From: Coprinellus micaceus
Lineage: Eukaryota; Basidiomycota; Agaricomycetes; Agaricales; Psathyrellaceae
DNA: 64,000 bases
Direction of reading: 5' to 3'
Assembly: GCA_951394405.1 (NCBI GenBank)
Contig: OX596341.1
Coordinates: 2,418,001 to 2,482,000 of the forward strand
Below are positions 10,550-21,725 of this stretch, in pieces (within the stretch, counting starts at the first letter, position 1; each line of letters opens with the position of its first letter). A model generated the notes under the pieces. That model was not told where the DNA came from, did not search any database, and saw only the letters and a list, made by a program, of their open reading frames with translations. Both the position numbers and the translations under genes were made by a program.

Positions 10550-12591
10550 ATGCCGAACGCAACCTCCTACCTACAAGGGGCTCATGACGTCCGAATCGAT
10601 GCCCTCACAATTACACATATTACTGGGAATGCTGGGAGAAGCGCTATGGAGTGTAAGTAGCGCCCAAGCCGTACTGGCATGCTGGCTCCCTTCATCTTTG
10701 ACACCTTCATGTACAGATCTGGAGGACCACATCGCCATCGGGGCAATCCACAACTCAGATGAGCGGTGCAATGCACCGGCGTGCTTCCCCGAGACCCGCG
10801 TCGCCGTACAAGAGGACATCGTGAGCTGGATCACCCACGGTGACGAAGACGACCAACCTATCCGGCTCATGTGGATATCGGGACCCGCAGGTTCCGGCAA
10901 AACGGCCATCGCAGGGTCGGTCGCGGAGACATGCTACGAGCGGGACGCCCTGGCCGCGGGCTTCTTCTTCTCGTCGTACTCCCCTTCCCCAGAACGAAGC
11001 TCGAAACGATACCTGGTATCGACCCTAGTATACCAGCTGCTGCAGCATGGAGCTCTGGAGGTGATGGAGGAGCACGTTGGGGAAGCAATACGGCGAGATA
11101 AGGCCATATTCAAGAAGAAGCTGAAGGACCAATTCGAAGCGCTCATCCTGAAGCCGCTGCGAAGGGTGAAGGCACAGCTCGGGCCCAACATCCCCAAAGT
11201 TATCATCATCGACGGGGTGGATGAAGTGAAGGCGGAGAGGAACGAGGCTTGCGACCGACACGCGGCTCCCCGCCGCGACGAGGACGACCACCTCGAAATT
11301 ATCGCGTGTCTCTCCCGTGCCGCACAGGACCCCGCTTTTCCCTTCCGAATAGTCATCATCAGTCGCCCCGAGCGGGTTTTCACCGACTTCTTTTCGACAC
11401 AAGCCTGGGGCGTGAGCAAGCAACTGTTTCTCAACGACGACTACGATCCCGATTCTGACATCAGATTGTACCTTACGTCCAAGTTCGCAGAGCTGCGACG
11501 CCGGTACGGCCTGTCGGCTTTATGGCCTGGCGAGGAAGTGATCGGACACATTGTGGAGAGAGCGTCAGGGCAGTTTGTTTATGCTGCAACCGTCATTCGC
11601 TTTGTGGGAAATGGCCCGAGCCCACCACCGATTCAACTCGACGCTCTCTTCCCCCTCCGGCCTATATACGAGAACCGTTCGGGTCACGGGCTGAGCTCAC
11701 TGGACGCGCTCTACACGGAAATCCTAATGACCAGTCCAAATCCCAAGCTGGCGGCGCAATGGATCCAGTGCATCACTCCCGATACACCTGCTTGGGTACT
11801 AAGGACCTTTCTCGAAAGCGAGCCAGGTCAAGGAGAACATATCCTGAGGCCTTTGGCCTCGCTAATCTCCATTCCCGACCTTGGCAAAGACCGCGAAAAG
11901 CCCTACCGAATCTACCACAAATCCCTCCTCGACTTTCTGATGAACAAGAACCGTTGTCCGGCAGATATTTATGTAAAAAATGGAGGTTCATTGGCGATTA
12001 CCGGGGCTTGGTCACGCCTGACGAGGAGTAAGTCTTCATCTACAGCCTGTTTGTTGGCCCTCTCTTACACACTCGGTAGGAAAAGCGCCTGTGACACCCC
12101 TCATGGAACCGGAAAATAAAAAATATCTCGGCGCTCTCGCTGACAAAAACATCGTCTATTACATTACGTGCGAAATCCCCCGTGCATTTAGACGGGTTTC
12201 GGTTTCAGAAGAGGAACTCTTGGCCTGTGATTTGTTCTGGTGGATGGGCCAGGTGCTCGGTAGAGGATATCACCAGCGGGTCTCCCTACACATATTGGAT
12301 ATTCTGGAATCCAACCACAACATTGTGAGCCATTAACAAACCAATTCTATTCCAGCACCGCTCCTGACTTGCACCTAACCAACCTTGCTACAGTGCCGCA
12401 AATCGCAAGGCCCATGTCGAGAATCGTGCGCGAAGTGGAGTAGGGATGCCTTCCGCGCGTTTGTGGATCATGGCTGGACTATACCCAGTGCAGAGTTATG
12501 GCAGCGCTACACGGCGGAAAGGAAGAACGGACGGTGCAGGGATCTTTGGGAGGAGATCCTCTCAGCTTTTATGCCTCCACATTCCGGGTGA
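10550..12591 (+). CDS. NACHT/STAND NTPase (NLR-like), copy 4
   Basis: Exons 10550-10652, 10717-12027, 12080-12324, 12394-12591; 618 aa. Walker A GPAGSGKT, Walker B IIIDGVDEV, VIISRPERVF. Exon 3 has a 6-nt tandem duplication (GGTTTC twice) that adds two residues in RVSVSEEELL without breaking the frame. Exon 4 gives CRKSQGPCRESCAKW...GWTIPSAELWQRY. The start codon context (CCATTACCGCC) matches copies 2 and 3. This is the last complete unit of the + array. Family function as for the other copies; it lacks C-terminal repeat sensors, so what it recognises cannot be read from sequence. Confidence 0.85.
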
Positions 12592-12990
12592 CTTCTGAAT
12601 CGGCATGAGGTGCCTTGCTCGCGCGTTGGAATATGTCCGTATTTTTTGGAGCCTCTAGTGACCATCGAGTAGAGACCTACGACTACTCGATTATTTTGGT
12701 TATGTAGAATTTAAACCGCCAATATTATTGAACTACATACGTATCGTGATCCCAGGAGGCTCGGGAGCAAGGCCTGCGAGAGACGCAAAATGTAATTACC
12801 TACGCGCCCCGCTAGGAAACAATGCTCAGAGTATTTGACTGAACGATCCAAGGTTCGAGACCCCGCATGGGCAGGGGCTAAATAGAACGCAACTCGAGTT
12901 CAGGCGAGAGTAATCGCCTCGCATTCCAGCCAATCTGACGATCAGCACGAGGCCGAGATTCCAAATGTCGAAATAAGCGCCCGTCGTCGA
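12592..12990. repeat. Truncated fifth array spacer
   Basis: Sequence after copy 4 continues the array spacer (CTAGTGACCATCGAGTAG, GATTCCAAATGTCGAAATAAGCGCC) up to about 12,990. It then stops: no promoter element and no fifth gene follow. It contains TAAGCGCC at 12974-12981. Confidence 0.55.
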
Positions 12991-13782
12991 CGACCCCGCA
13001 GGCAACTGGCGCGACACACCCTTCTTTGGTTGGTACCCATGGCTAATCCAGCTTAACTCCTTCCAGTGGCAATTGAACTGCCTAGCACTTACTTCTCGAG
13101 GGGCTCTCGGCGCCCCAGCACTCGGTGCTCGGTGCACGCACCGCACGCTCATTCCCCAAGCCCAAAACTCAATCCTCCGAGCCAAAAGGTAAGCAAAAAC
13201 CACATATAATCGTCAGTCACTAGTCAGGGTTACATCGGAAATAATATAGGTAGGTAAGTAAGTATTTGTGTGCAACATTTTTGAAGTCAAGAAAACGGAC
13301 ACGTTCAAGGCAAAGTTCTAGACGAGACCAACAGAACCACAGGAGGGGGGAGGGGAACACAACATGGAGAAAAAGGAGGGGAAGGCAAGGGAAACGAGGA
13401 GAGAAGAACCCAAGGAGAACCGGCGCGACGTCCACCCACGCGTGCTGGATCCCAATCCTGATATCGGTGCCTTGGAAGGGTTCGGCGCACGTGAGACGGG
13501 TCGACGCAGGTTACTCGAGGGAGGTTGGAACAGAAAGGAGAGAAGGAGAACGGGGAACAAGGAGAATAAATCGATAAATCAAAGAGAAAGAGGGAAGGAT
13601 GAATCGAGGAATGAGAAACGGGAAACATAAATCAAAAAATGGAGACGGAAGAGTTCCAAGAAGAGTTCATGCAACCAACCACGACTCCTTCATGACCCAG
13701 GTGGTTGGGGACACGCAACGAACCGGGAAATCAGAAACTCGCTGCCTCCCTGATGCGGAACACATTTCACAACGCCGCCCAC
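12991..13782. other. 3' flank of the SR gene
   Basis: Between the array end and the stop of the SR gene. It holds purine-rich AGGAG/GAGAA stretches on + and presumably the 3' UTR of the SR gene on -. No gene seen. Confidence 0.4.
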
Positions 13783-15426
13783 TCAATCCCTCCTATCATC
13801 GTACGGCGGCGTCCTCCCCCCACCTCCATTCAACTTTCCATTCACCTCGTCCCTCCCATCATCCCCCGCAACCGCGGTCACTGGCGGGGGCGTCCTCGCC
13901 CTATCCCGTCCATTCCTCTCGTCGCGCCTGTCATCACGTCTATCATCCCTCCGCTCACGCTCATCCGGCCTGGAGTCCCTCCGATCCCTATCATCCCTTG
14001 TCTCCATCCTCTCCCTCAAATCTCTCGCATCCCTCTCCCTGCTGTCTCCCCTCCTCGGGCTCCCACTGCGCCTTCTAACCGGACTCCTGCTCCTCCTTCT
14101 CTCATAGTCCCGTTCCCTTTCGTGCTCCCTCCCATTATCCCTTCCGCCTTCACGATCGCGATCGCGGCCACTGTCCCTGGCGTCACGAGATTCGTAGTCG
14201 GCGGCACCACCACGTTCGGAGCGGCGAGAAGGGGAGGCACCGCGACGGGGAGGGGGCGAGCCCCCGCGGCGGGGGGAGCGAGAACGACGGCGAGGAGGGG
14301 GGGAGCGGCGGGAACTGTCGCGGTCATACCTCCAGACGGTGGAGGGAGGCTTCTTGGCCCACTATAAGGGAAGGAGTATTAGTATTCGTTTGCAAGGAGG
14401 GAGGTTCGGCCAAGATCTTCGGAGCCTCGGAGGGCCGGGAGGGCAAACGACACGAACCTGAATGCTCAAACGGTGGCCTTCAAAGTAACGGCCGTGCCTG
14501 TCGCGTGAGTTAGGTTAGCTTTCCAACACCCTCCTTTGACGTACAAAGCAGTTAAGATTACTTACATGTCATAATACGCGTCCTCGGCATCGCGGGTGCT
14601 CCTAAACTCGACGAAGGCGTAGCTGTTGGGTTGGCGGTCGTTGAGCGATCGTGTTCATTTTACCGTTCGAAATCGAAAGTTGAGGAAGCGAAAATCGTAG
14701 AATCGAAGCGAAAGCGAAAATTGACTCGAAGTATCCCGTATCGCTCGGGCGTAACGCGGGGGCGAGTTGTCGAATCCAATCGAATCCAATCGAACATTCA
14801 TACGCCGCGCGCGGATTGCGTCAATCGATCCGAGGAGAAAGTGAAACGCGACCGTTTATGCGCAGTGGCACTGCGCCGTCCCCCGATGCCCGTCCGTGCG
14901 TATGTTTCAAAGGGCGTCGCATTGCCATCGTGCTCGCTCGCTCGTTGCCCCTCTTACGGCTTGTGCTCGTTCGTGTCTTTCATCCCGCCTCGACTCGACT
15001 CGATGCGTTCGTTCGCTCGACCTCGTTCGTTCGTATTGAACCTGGGTGTGCGACGTCGATGGCCTCAGGCGTGGCGGTCTCGAGTCGTCGAACTGTAGGA
15101 GCAAACAAAGAGCCACGCGTGCCACACCCCGTATTCATATTCGTGTCGTTCGATTTTTTGCGCAGCGCCAAAGAGAAAGAGAGAGGATATGAGGGTAGGA
15201 GAGTGGGGTACTTACGGGTTGGAAATGGCGTGTGGGTTCCTCGGAGCGGGGACGTCGCAGCGGACGAGAGGTCCGAACCTACGTTCCATGAAAGACATAC
15301 GAATTCGTCCGTTCATTCAGCACAGCATTTGTATATAGGAATGTATACACACCGTTCAAACTCGTATGCCAAGTCCCTGGCGCGGGTGCTGGGGTGGAAG
15401 CCGCTCACAAAGAGGATTCGGGCCAT
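13783..15426 (-). CDS. SR-type splicing factor, RRM plus RS domain
   Basis: Exons (- strand) 15426-15353, 15278-15216, 14622-14566, 14497-14458, 14361-13783; 270 aa. One RRM fills residues 1-85: RNP2 ILFVSGF right after the start, RNP1 YAFVEF, then MHGRYFEGHRLSIQWAKK. The rest is Arg/Ser, Arg/Asp and Arg/Glu-rich (RRSRSPRRGG, RRRSRSPVRRRSGSPRRG, then RDD repeats), ending in DDRRD. This layout matches single-RRM SR proteins such as fission yeast Srp1, which act in nuclear pre-mRNA splicing. Intron 2 is 593 nt, about ten times the local norm, and may serve alternative splicing. The gene sits alone between two NLR arrays. Confidence 0.88.
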
Positions 15427-16874
15427 GGTCGATGAAGATGGTGGTGATGACGACAGTCAGACCAGGGTCGTGCCAACACTAGGGCGGAGCTTGAAAATAG
15501 CTGTGTTGCACTGTTTGGAATGTGGCGCCAGCGCTTCCAGGTTTGCGCGTGGACACCATCGTCGTAGACAGAAATTATCCGTAGGGGGGTGGGAGGGACT
15601 ATGGGACGGAGGAGCGCTAAGAGTGTCATTATGAACAGAGGTGGGAGCCCCAGGAGCGCAAAATTAGAGGGGGGATGGCCCGGATAGGTGGGGTGACGGG
15701 AGGGATTTGAGGATGAGGAGCGTGGTGTTGGCGGCCGTGGTGGAGATGGGACGGAGAGTGAGGACGCCGCTGACTCAGACAAGGAGAGGCCACATTCACT
15801 TGGGGAGAGGAAGGGTTCAAAACTGGGTCGGAATGTGGCATGTCTGGTAGGACGATGACGGGGCGCGCTGTAGCTGCGGGGAATGGGTGCCTGGCCCTGT
15901 CCGACCTCAGCATCCACTTCTCTTTTCAGTGGGTTCAGTTGTGTTTTATCATTTCTCGTTCTACAATTTATTGGCCGTCGCCTCCTGTTATATCTTCCTT
16001 TCCCTTCCGACATATCGATTCATATTTCTCTTATTCCCCCCTCTAATTTACCCTAACCGGCGTCGATTCATTTCACGCGTGCCGAAACCTTGAACGCATC
16101 GGAATTCGGGGCTAGTATTCAGCTCTTGATCGGGGTGGACGTCTACTGGTTCTCCGTGGGTTTTCCTCCCCTTTTCCTTCACTATATGGTCACGGTGGTT
16201 CCCATTCTATCTAGGCACTGTCGTTTAATGCTGTACCCCCCCTACTCTTGAAAGCGACCGTCTTTACCTCTAAATGTTTCAAAGGGGCACCTACCAACCC
16301 ACAGTCCCACACTATCTTCCTCACCACCCCTACCCACGATTAGAGAACATCGACATCGACCAGTGCGACTTACTGAATTAGTCAATTGCGATTGCCTATA
16401 ATCGTATTGAGCCCCAACGGATTGAAAAGGGACCGTCCTTCCCATCCTCGACGATTACTACCCCCCAACCCCTGACCCTCCGTCCCCGTCTTAGCACTGC
16501 TTAACCCGTCGATGGGCGCTTATCTCGGCGCCAGTTCGTAGTTTCGGTTTTATGGCGGCTCGAAGGCTGGGTGGGATGCGACTCGGTTGCGAGTGCTATC
16601 CATATTTTCGGCTTTGCGGTGGCCGGAAGGTTGGCTGGAATGCGAGATGGTTCAAAGTTGTGTAGGATGTTCGCCGCAAATACATCATGCAAGCGGGAAC
16701 ACGAACTTCCGAATGATTAAGCAAGAAAGTAATTAAGAACATCGAAGGGAAAGTCACTCGAAGGTTGGGGACGGTGCGTTCGAGATAATAGCTGGATAAT
16801 CCCCCAATGAAGGGAACGGCAGACTACCTCTTGCGTTCAAAGCGCCGGCAAAGGTGGGAAGGGTGGTGGGGAAG
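15427..16874. other. Intergenic, SR promoter side and 3' flank of NLR copy 5
   Basis: About 1.4 kb. An open - strand frame at 15,405-16,013 overlaps the SR start but is Pro/Ser-rich low-complexity without a recognisable domain and probably is 5' UTR. GGCGCTTA occurs at 16515-16522. No gene supported. Confidence 0.45.
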
Positions 16875-18961
16875 CTATCGTATGGTGTAGGTATCTCCAG
16901 AGTCCAGGGTCCGAAAGTGGTTTACTTTAGTTGCAGGAGGTTTCAAGGTTGTCATAATCTCGCGGTATAGAACTAATATCTGTTCCTGATCCTCTTCGTT
17001 CGCATAGCGCAGCCATAGGTTTTCACTGGGCACGGTCCATCCGTGATCGAGGCAGGCCCGTAGGATATCGTCACTCCATTTCCTACACGATTCTCGACAC
17101 TGGTCTTGTGACCGACGGCACTGGGAAAGATTGGCTGGTTAATAGTCGGAAGCGGCATAGCAACAAAGGGCTCACATTGTAGTGTATGCAAGTAAGTGAG
17201 GCATAAAACAAAGCGTCCCGTGTGGTTTCGACATGATTGCCATAACGATCGAGCCTTTCCTCGAGCATTTGGCTCGTCCACCAGTACAAATCGCATGAGA
17301 TCAAATCTTCTTCCGTAAAGGTCTTGAACGCATTGAGGCAAATGGACATCTGGATTACGACACGTGGATGTGTGACGGCGCTAAGAAATGCGTCCTTTTG
17401 GGGCCCTGGGAGAGGTGCTCGAGGTGCCTTATCTACAAGGATGAGTAAGATATGTTCCAAAGCAGACTGCATCAGTACTTACGGGTAGTCAAGCTCATCC
17501 ATGCTCTGGTGATCGGCAACGACCATTGCCGTTGGTGGCCTAAATAAAGAGCTTCCGGAGAACGAGTTTTATCGTAGAGAAAATCGAGAAGGGATTTATG
17601 ATAGATACGAAGCGGTACTTCGTACTCCTTGGCCGCCTCGGGAATGAAGATCAATGAAGCTAAAGGCCGCAAAATATGTTCTCCTTCGCCTGGTTCACTT
17701 TGGAAAAACTGCTTTAGAGCCCAGGCAGACAATGAGGCCAGATGGTCGATGACTGAGATCCATTCAGCTGCCAAGCTGGGATTGGGATTCGAGGCCAAGA
17801 TGTAGGTGTACAGTGCGTCCAAAGGCTTGAACCCATCCGTTTGAATGCTCAAAAGGGAGTCTAACCGACTGGGTGGTGGGGTTTTCCCCTCTGACACAAA
17901 CCGAATGACGGTTGCGGCGTAGATGAACTGGCCCGATGCGTTCCAAACAAGTCTCTTGATTGAACGCTCGTCAGGCCAGCTCGGAAGAAGGTCGTATCTG
18001 CGCCGCAACTCCGCGAGGTTCGACGTAAGGTACAATTTGATGTCAGAGTCGGGGTCGTACTTCTCGTCGAGGAACAGCTGCTTGACCCAACCCCGTGCTT
18101 GCATCGAGAAGAACTCGGTGAAAATTCGCTCGGGACGGCTGATGATGATGATGCGGAAGGGGAAGTTTGGGTCCCTTTCTGCGTGAAAAAGACAAGCGAT
18201 TATTTCGAGCTGATCATCCTGGGCTCTGCGTGGGGTGGTGTGCCAGTGCCGAGAAGCCTGAGTATGCTCGTTTCGCTCTGCCCTCACTTCGTCTACCCCA
18301 TCGACAATCATGACTTTGGGCCAGTCGTGTCCGCCACGCGGCAGTCGAGATCGAACCTTGCGCAAAGGCTTCAAGATGAGTTCTTCCAATTGGTCCTTCA
18401 GCCTCTTCTTGAAAATGATAGGGTCCCGCTGGATTGCCCTCAAGACATGCTCCTCCAAGCACCCGAGGCTCTCATGCTGGAGGAGTTGGTAGACTAAAGT
18501 CGGAACCAAGTACCTCTTCGAGCTGCATTCTGGGGCGCTGGAGAACGACGAGAAAAAGAAACATGCCGCCAGAGTGTCCCTCTCGTAGCATGTCTCCGCG
18601 ACGGACCCTGCGATGGCTGTCTTGCCTGACCCTGCAGGCCCCGAAAGCCACATAAGCTGCATCGGTTGCTCGTCTTGGTCCCCGTGGGTGATCCAGCTCA
18701 CGATATCCTTCTGTATGGCGATGCGGGTCTCGGGGAAGCACGTCGGCGCATCACAGCGTTCATCCGAGCTGTGGATCGCCCCGATGGCGATGTGCTCTTC
18801 GAGATCTGCAGGTTGGATTGGTAAGATTCAAAGATTGGACAACTTGGGCGCTACTCACACTCCATGGCGCTTTTCCCGGTCTTGCCGGTGGTGTAGGTCA
18901 TCATTAGGTTGTCGATTCGGAAGTCGTGAGCGCCTTGAAGACACGATGATGAGCTCGACAT
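16875..18961 (-). CDS. NACHT/STAND NTPase (NLR-like), copy 5
   Basis: Exons (- strand) 18961-18859, 18805-17483, 17432-17176, 17120-16875; 642 aa, the longest of the seven. Exon 1 is again 103 nt (LQGAHDFRID). NACHT exon: GPAGSGKT, MIVDGVDEV, IIISRPERIF. Exon 3 gives CDLYWWTSQML. Exon 4 (82 codons) starts CRRSQDQCRESCRKW and extends about 16 codons beyond the other copies. Splice positions and phases (1, 1, 0) are the same as in the + array, so the two arrays share one ancestor. It is more diverged than copies 2-4. Confidence 0.85.
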
Positions 18962-19331
18962 GATGGCAAAGGTCGATGAAGCGACAGCAGCATGTCGAGA
19001 AAGCTGTGCTCCTGAGATTGGAATTTAGCCTCCGCACGGCGTTGGCGCTTAAACCAAACCGGTAGTGAGAACCAAAAATGGGGAGACATTAAGCATACGC
19101 TACTAGCACTATGGCATTACCGGTGTCACGGGTTTGGAACAAGAGAAAAAACACTGGGCAACCTGTATTCAGTGTCACCACTCCGAGTTGTGCGCGAAAT
19201 TTGGTCCCTGTTCCATTCAGAGGTCACAACTCCAGGGTAAGATAAAGATACGTAAAGTCTCAATGAGGGAGGGAGATATTTTAGGTCCATTCGGAGGTAT
19301 CGATATACACGGGGCGTTGAAATTTGACGCT
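18962..19331. other. Spacer between NLR copies 5 and 6
   Basis: Promoter side of copy 5 (-) and 3' flank of copy 6. The first 150 bp match the 5' flank of copy 6 (21332-21480), including AATGGGGAGA(C/T)ATTAAGC. No separate gene. Confidence 0.55.
19012..19051 (-). promoter_or_regulatory. Shared NLR promoter element, copy 5
   Basis: Read on -, TAAGCGCC (19051-19044), then GCGGAGGCTAAATTCCAATC. TAAGCGCC lies 83-90 bp before the start. Confidence 0.5.
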
Positions 19332-21331
19332 TCACCCCCTTGGAGGCGTAAACTCTGAATAAATATCCTTCCAAAGATCGTTGTGCCGTGTATCGTCCCT
19401 TTCGTTCGTGTAGCGGTGCCAGAAGCTTGCGCTGGGTGTATCCCAACCACGATCAATAAAAGCGCGGAAGATATCCCTGCTCCACTTGGCGCACGATCCT
19501 CGACAGGGGCCTTGCGATTTGCGGCACTGTGGAAAGGTTGGTTAGGCACATGCCACAGTTGGAACAAAATTTCATTGATGAGGGCTCACATTTAGATGAA
19601 TTGCTTTTAGAGTGTGCCGCAATCCCACCGAGAGGCCACCATCCCTGCCGAGCACCTGACTCGCCCACCAGTATAAGTTACACGCGATGAGGTCTTCTTC
19701 TGCGAACCCTTCCAATACGTCCGGGAATATGTAGATATAGACCTCGAATTCGGTGAAGACGCTGAGGACTTCGTCTTTTTCCGATTCCGTGAGAGATGTG
19801 ATAGGCGCTTTCCCTGTCGAAGCGTGTAAGGGAGGGTTGGTGAGCAGATAGTAGATGGGAACCTACTCGTTGCCAAGATTACCCACGCTCTCGCGATGGT
19901 CAGGTTTTGCTCATAGAAAGTTTCCGGGCAGCGGTTCTCGTCGGCTAGAAAGTCGAGGAGGGACTTGTGGTAGACGCGATACGGCTCTTCGCGATTCTTG
20001 GCAAGATCGGGGATGGAGATCAGTGAAGCCAAAGGCCTCAGGATATGTTCTCCCTGACCTGGTTCGGTTTCGAGAAAGTACCTCAGGACCCAAGGAGAAA
20101 TATCGCAGAGAAAAGAAAAGACCCTAATCCATCGCACCGCTAGTTTGGGATCGGGGCTGGACATCAAGACGCCAGTGTAGAGTGGATCCAGTGAACTCAG
20201 CCCACGGCCTGAACGATTCTTGTACAGAGGCCGGAGGGGGAAAAGAGTGTCCAGTTGAGCCGGTGGTGGGCTGGGACCATTCCCCACAAAGTGAATGACG
20301 GTTGCGGCATATACAAACTGCCCAGACGCACACCACACTATGTATTCGATGATCTCTTTGCCAGGCCATGAAGGTGACAGGCCATACCGGTGCCGAAGCT
20401 CTGCGAACTTGGACGTGAGGTATAGCCTAATGTCAGAGTTGGGATCATACTCTCCGTTGAGAAACAGATGCTTGCTCGCGCTCCCAGCTTGTGCCGAAAA
20501 GAAGTCGGTAAAAACCCGCTCCGGGCGGCTGATGACGATTACTCGGAATGGGAATGCGGGATCCTGTACCGCATGGAGGAGGCAGGTTATGATTTCGAGG
20601 TGGTCGTCCTCGTGGGGGCGAGGGACCGTGTGTTGACTGCTAGCCTCGTTCCTCTCTGCCTTCACCCCATCCACCCCGTCGATGATGATGGCTTTGGGGA
20701 TGCTGGGCCCGAGCTGTCCCTTCACCCTTCGCAGCGGGTTCAGGATGAGTGCTTCGAATTGGTCCTTCAGCCTCTTCCTGAATATAGCCTTATCTCGCTG
20801 GATGGCTCTCCCGACATGCCCTTCCATGACCTCCAGACCTTCGTGCTGCAGTAGCTGATGGACTAGGGTCGGGACCAGGTACCGTTTCGAGCATCGCTCT
20901 GCGGGAGGGGCATATGACGAAAAGAAGAAGCTCGCGGCCAGGGTGCCCCGCTCGTAGCACGTCTCCGCGACTGAGCTAGCAATCGCTGTCTTGCCTGACC
21001 CAGCTGGTCCCGATATCCACATGAGCCGCGTCGGTCGGTCGTCTTCGTCACCGTGGGTGATCCAACTCACGATGTCCTCTTGTACGGCGACGCGAGTCTC
21101 GGGGAAGCACGTCGGTGCGTCACAGCGCTCATCCGAGTTGTGTATCGCCCCGACGGCGATGTGCTCTTCGAGACCTGCAGGTTGGGATCGGTGGGATTCA
21201 AAGATTGGGCAACATGGGCGCTACTCACACTCCATGGCGCTCTTCCCACTCTTCCCCGCGGTGTGCCCAATTATGACGTTGTCGATTCGGAAGTCGTGAG
21301 CGCATTGAAGATACGATATAGAGCTCGACAT
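19332..21331 (-). CDS. NACHT/STAND NTPase (NLR-like), copy 6
   Basis: Exons (- strand) 21331-21229, 21174-19867, 19813-19590, 19526-19332; 609 aa, the shortest copy, mainly through a short exon 3. Exon 1 is 103 nt (SYLQCAHDFRID). NACHT: GPAGSGKT, IIIDGVDGV (Glu after Asp replaced by Gly at the end of Walker B), VISRPERVF. Exon 3 carries CNLYWWASQVLG, exon 4 CRKSQGPCRGSCAKW and DRGWDTPSASFW. The altered Walker B (DGVDG rather than DGVDE) may lower hydrolysis; this is inference from the NACHT consensus. Confidence 0.85.
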
Positions 21332-21725
21332 GATGGCACGGGTCGATGAAGCAACTCGACAGCATGTCGAGAAACCATGGCTGTGCTATTGAGATTGGAA
21401 TTCAGCCTCCGCTCGGCGTGGGCGCTTAATTCAACACTGGTGACGAGACCAGAAATGGGGAGATATTAAGCCTACGCTGTCACCCAAGTAGTGCAGATGG
21501 GTGCAGATAAGCTCCAGATAAGGGTCCTAAAGTGTACGCAGCTCGTAAGGAGTGACGTGGTATTCTCGATCCTCACGCGAGACGCCGCGTACCAAGTTCC
21601 AACTATCCACCGCAAGCTAAATAGCTGACCGCCTTTATGGGGAACCCCGACGACACATAACTTTCAATTACGTCAAAAGACAGAGGGGATTTAGTGAGGC
21701 CCGCGTAGCTTTGAAGAAGTTTGCG
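21332..21725. other. Spacer between NLR copies 6 and 7
   Basis: 5' flank of copy 6, homologous to that of copy 5, followed by unrelated sequence up to the stop of copy 7. No gene seen. Confidence 0.5.
21392..21428 (-). promoter_or_regulatory. Shared NLR promoter element, copy 6
   Basis: Read on -, TTAAGCGCCC, then GCGGAGGCTGAATTCCAATC. TAAGCGCC is at 21428-21421, 90-97 bp before the start. Confidence 0.5.

Noticed and set aside
12849..12865. tRNA-like B box (GGTTCGAGACCCC)
   Set aside because: No A box at the right distance and no cloverleaf could be drawn; it lies in array spacer sequence.
13799..14327. Pro/Ala-rich and His/Pro-rich frames on + over the SR gene
   Set aside because: Antisense shadows of the RS domain.
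14816..15634. 272-codon + strand open frame
   Set aside because: Antisense to the SR gene's exons 1-2 and long intron; composition follows the TCG repeats of the intron.
15405..16013. 202-codon - strand open frame overlapping the SR gene start
   Set aside because: Pro/Ser/Arg-rich low-complexity, overlaps the first SR exon in another frame, no domain; better seen as 5' UTR.
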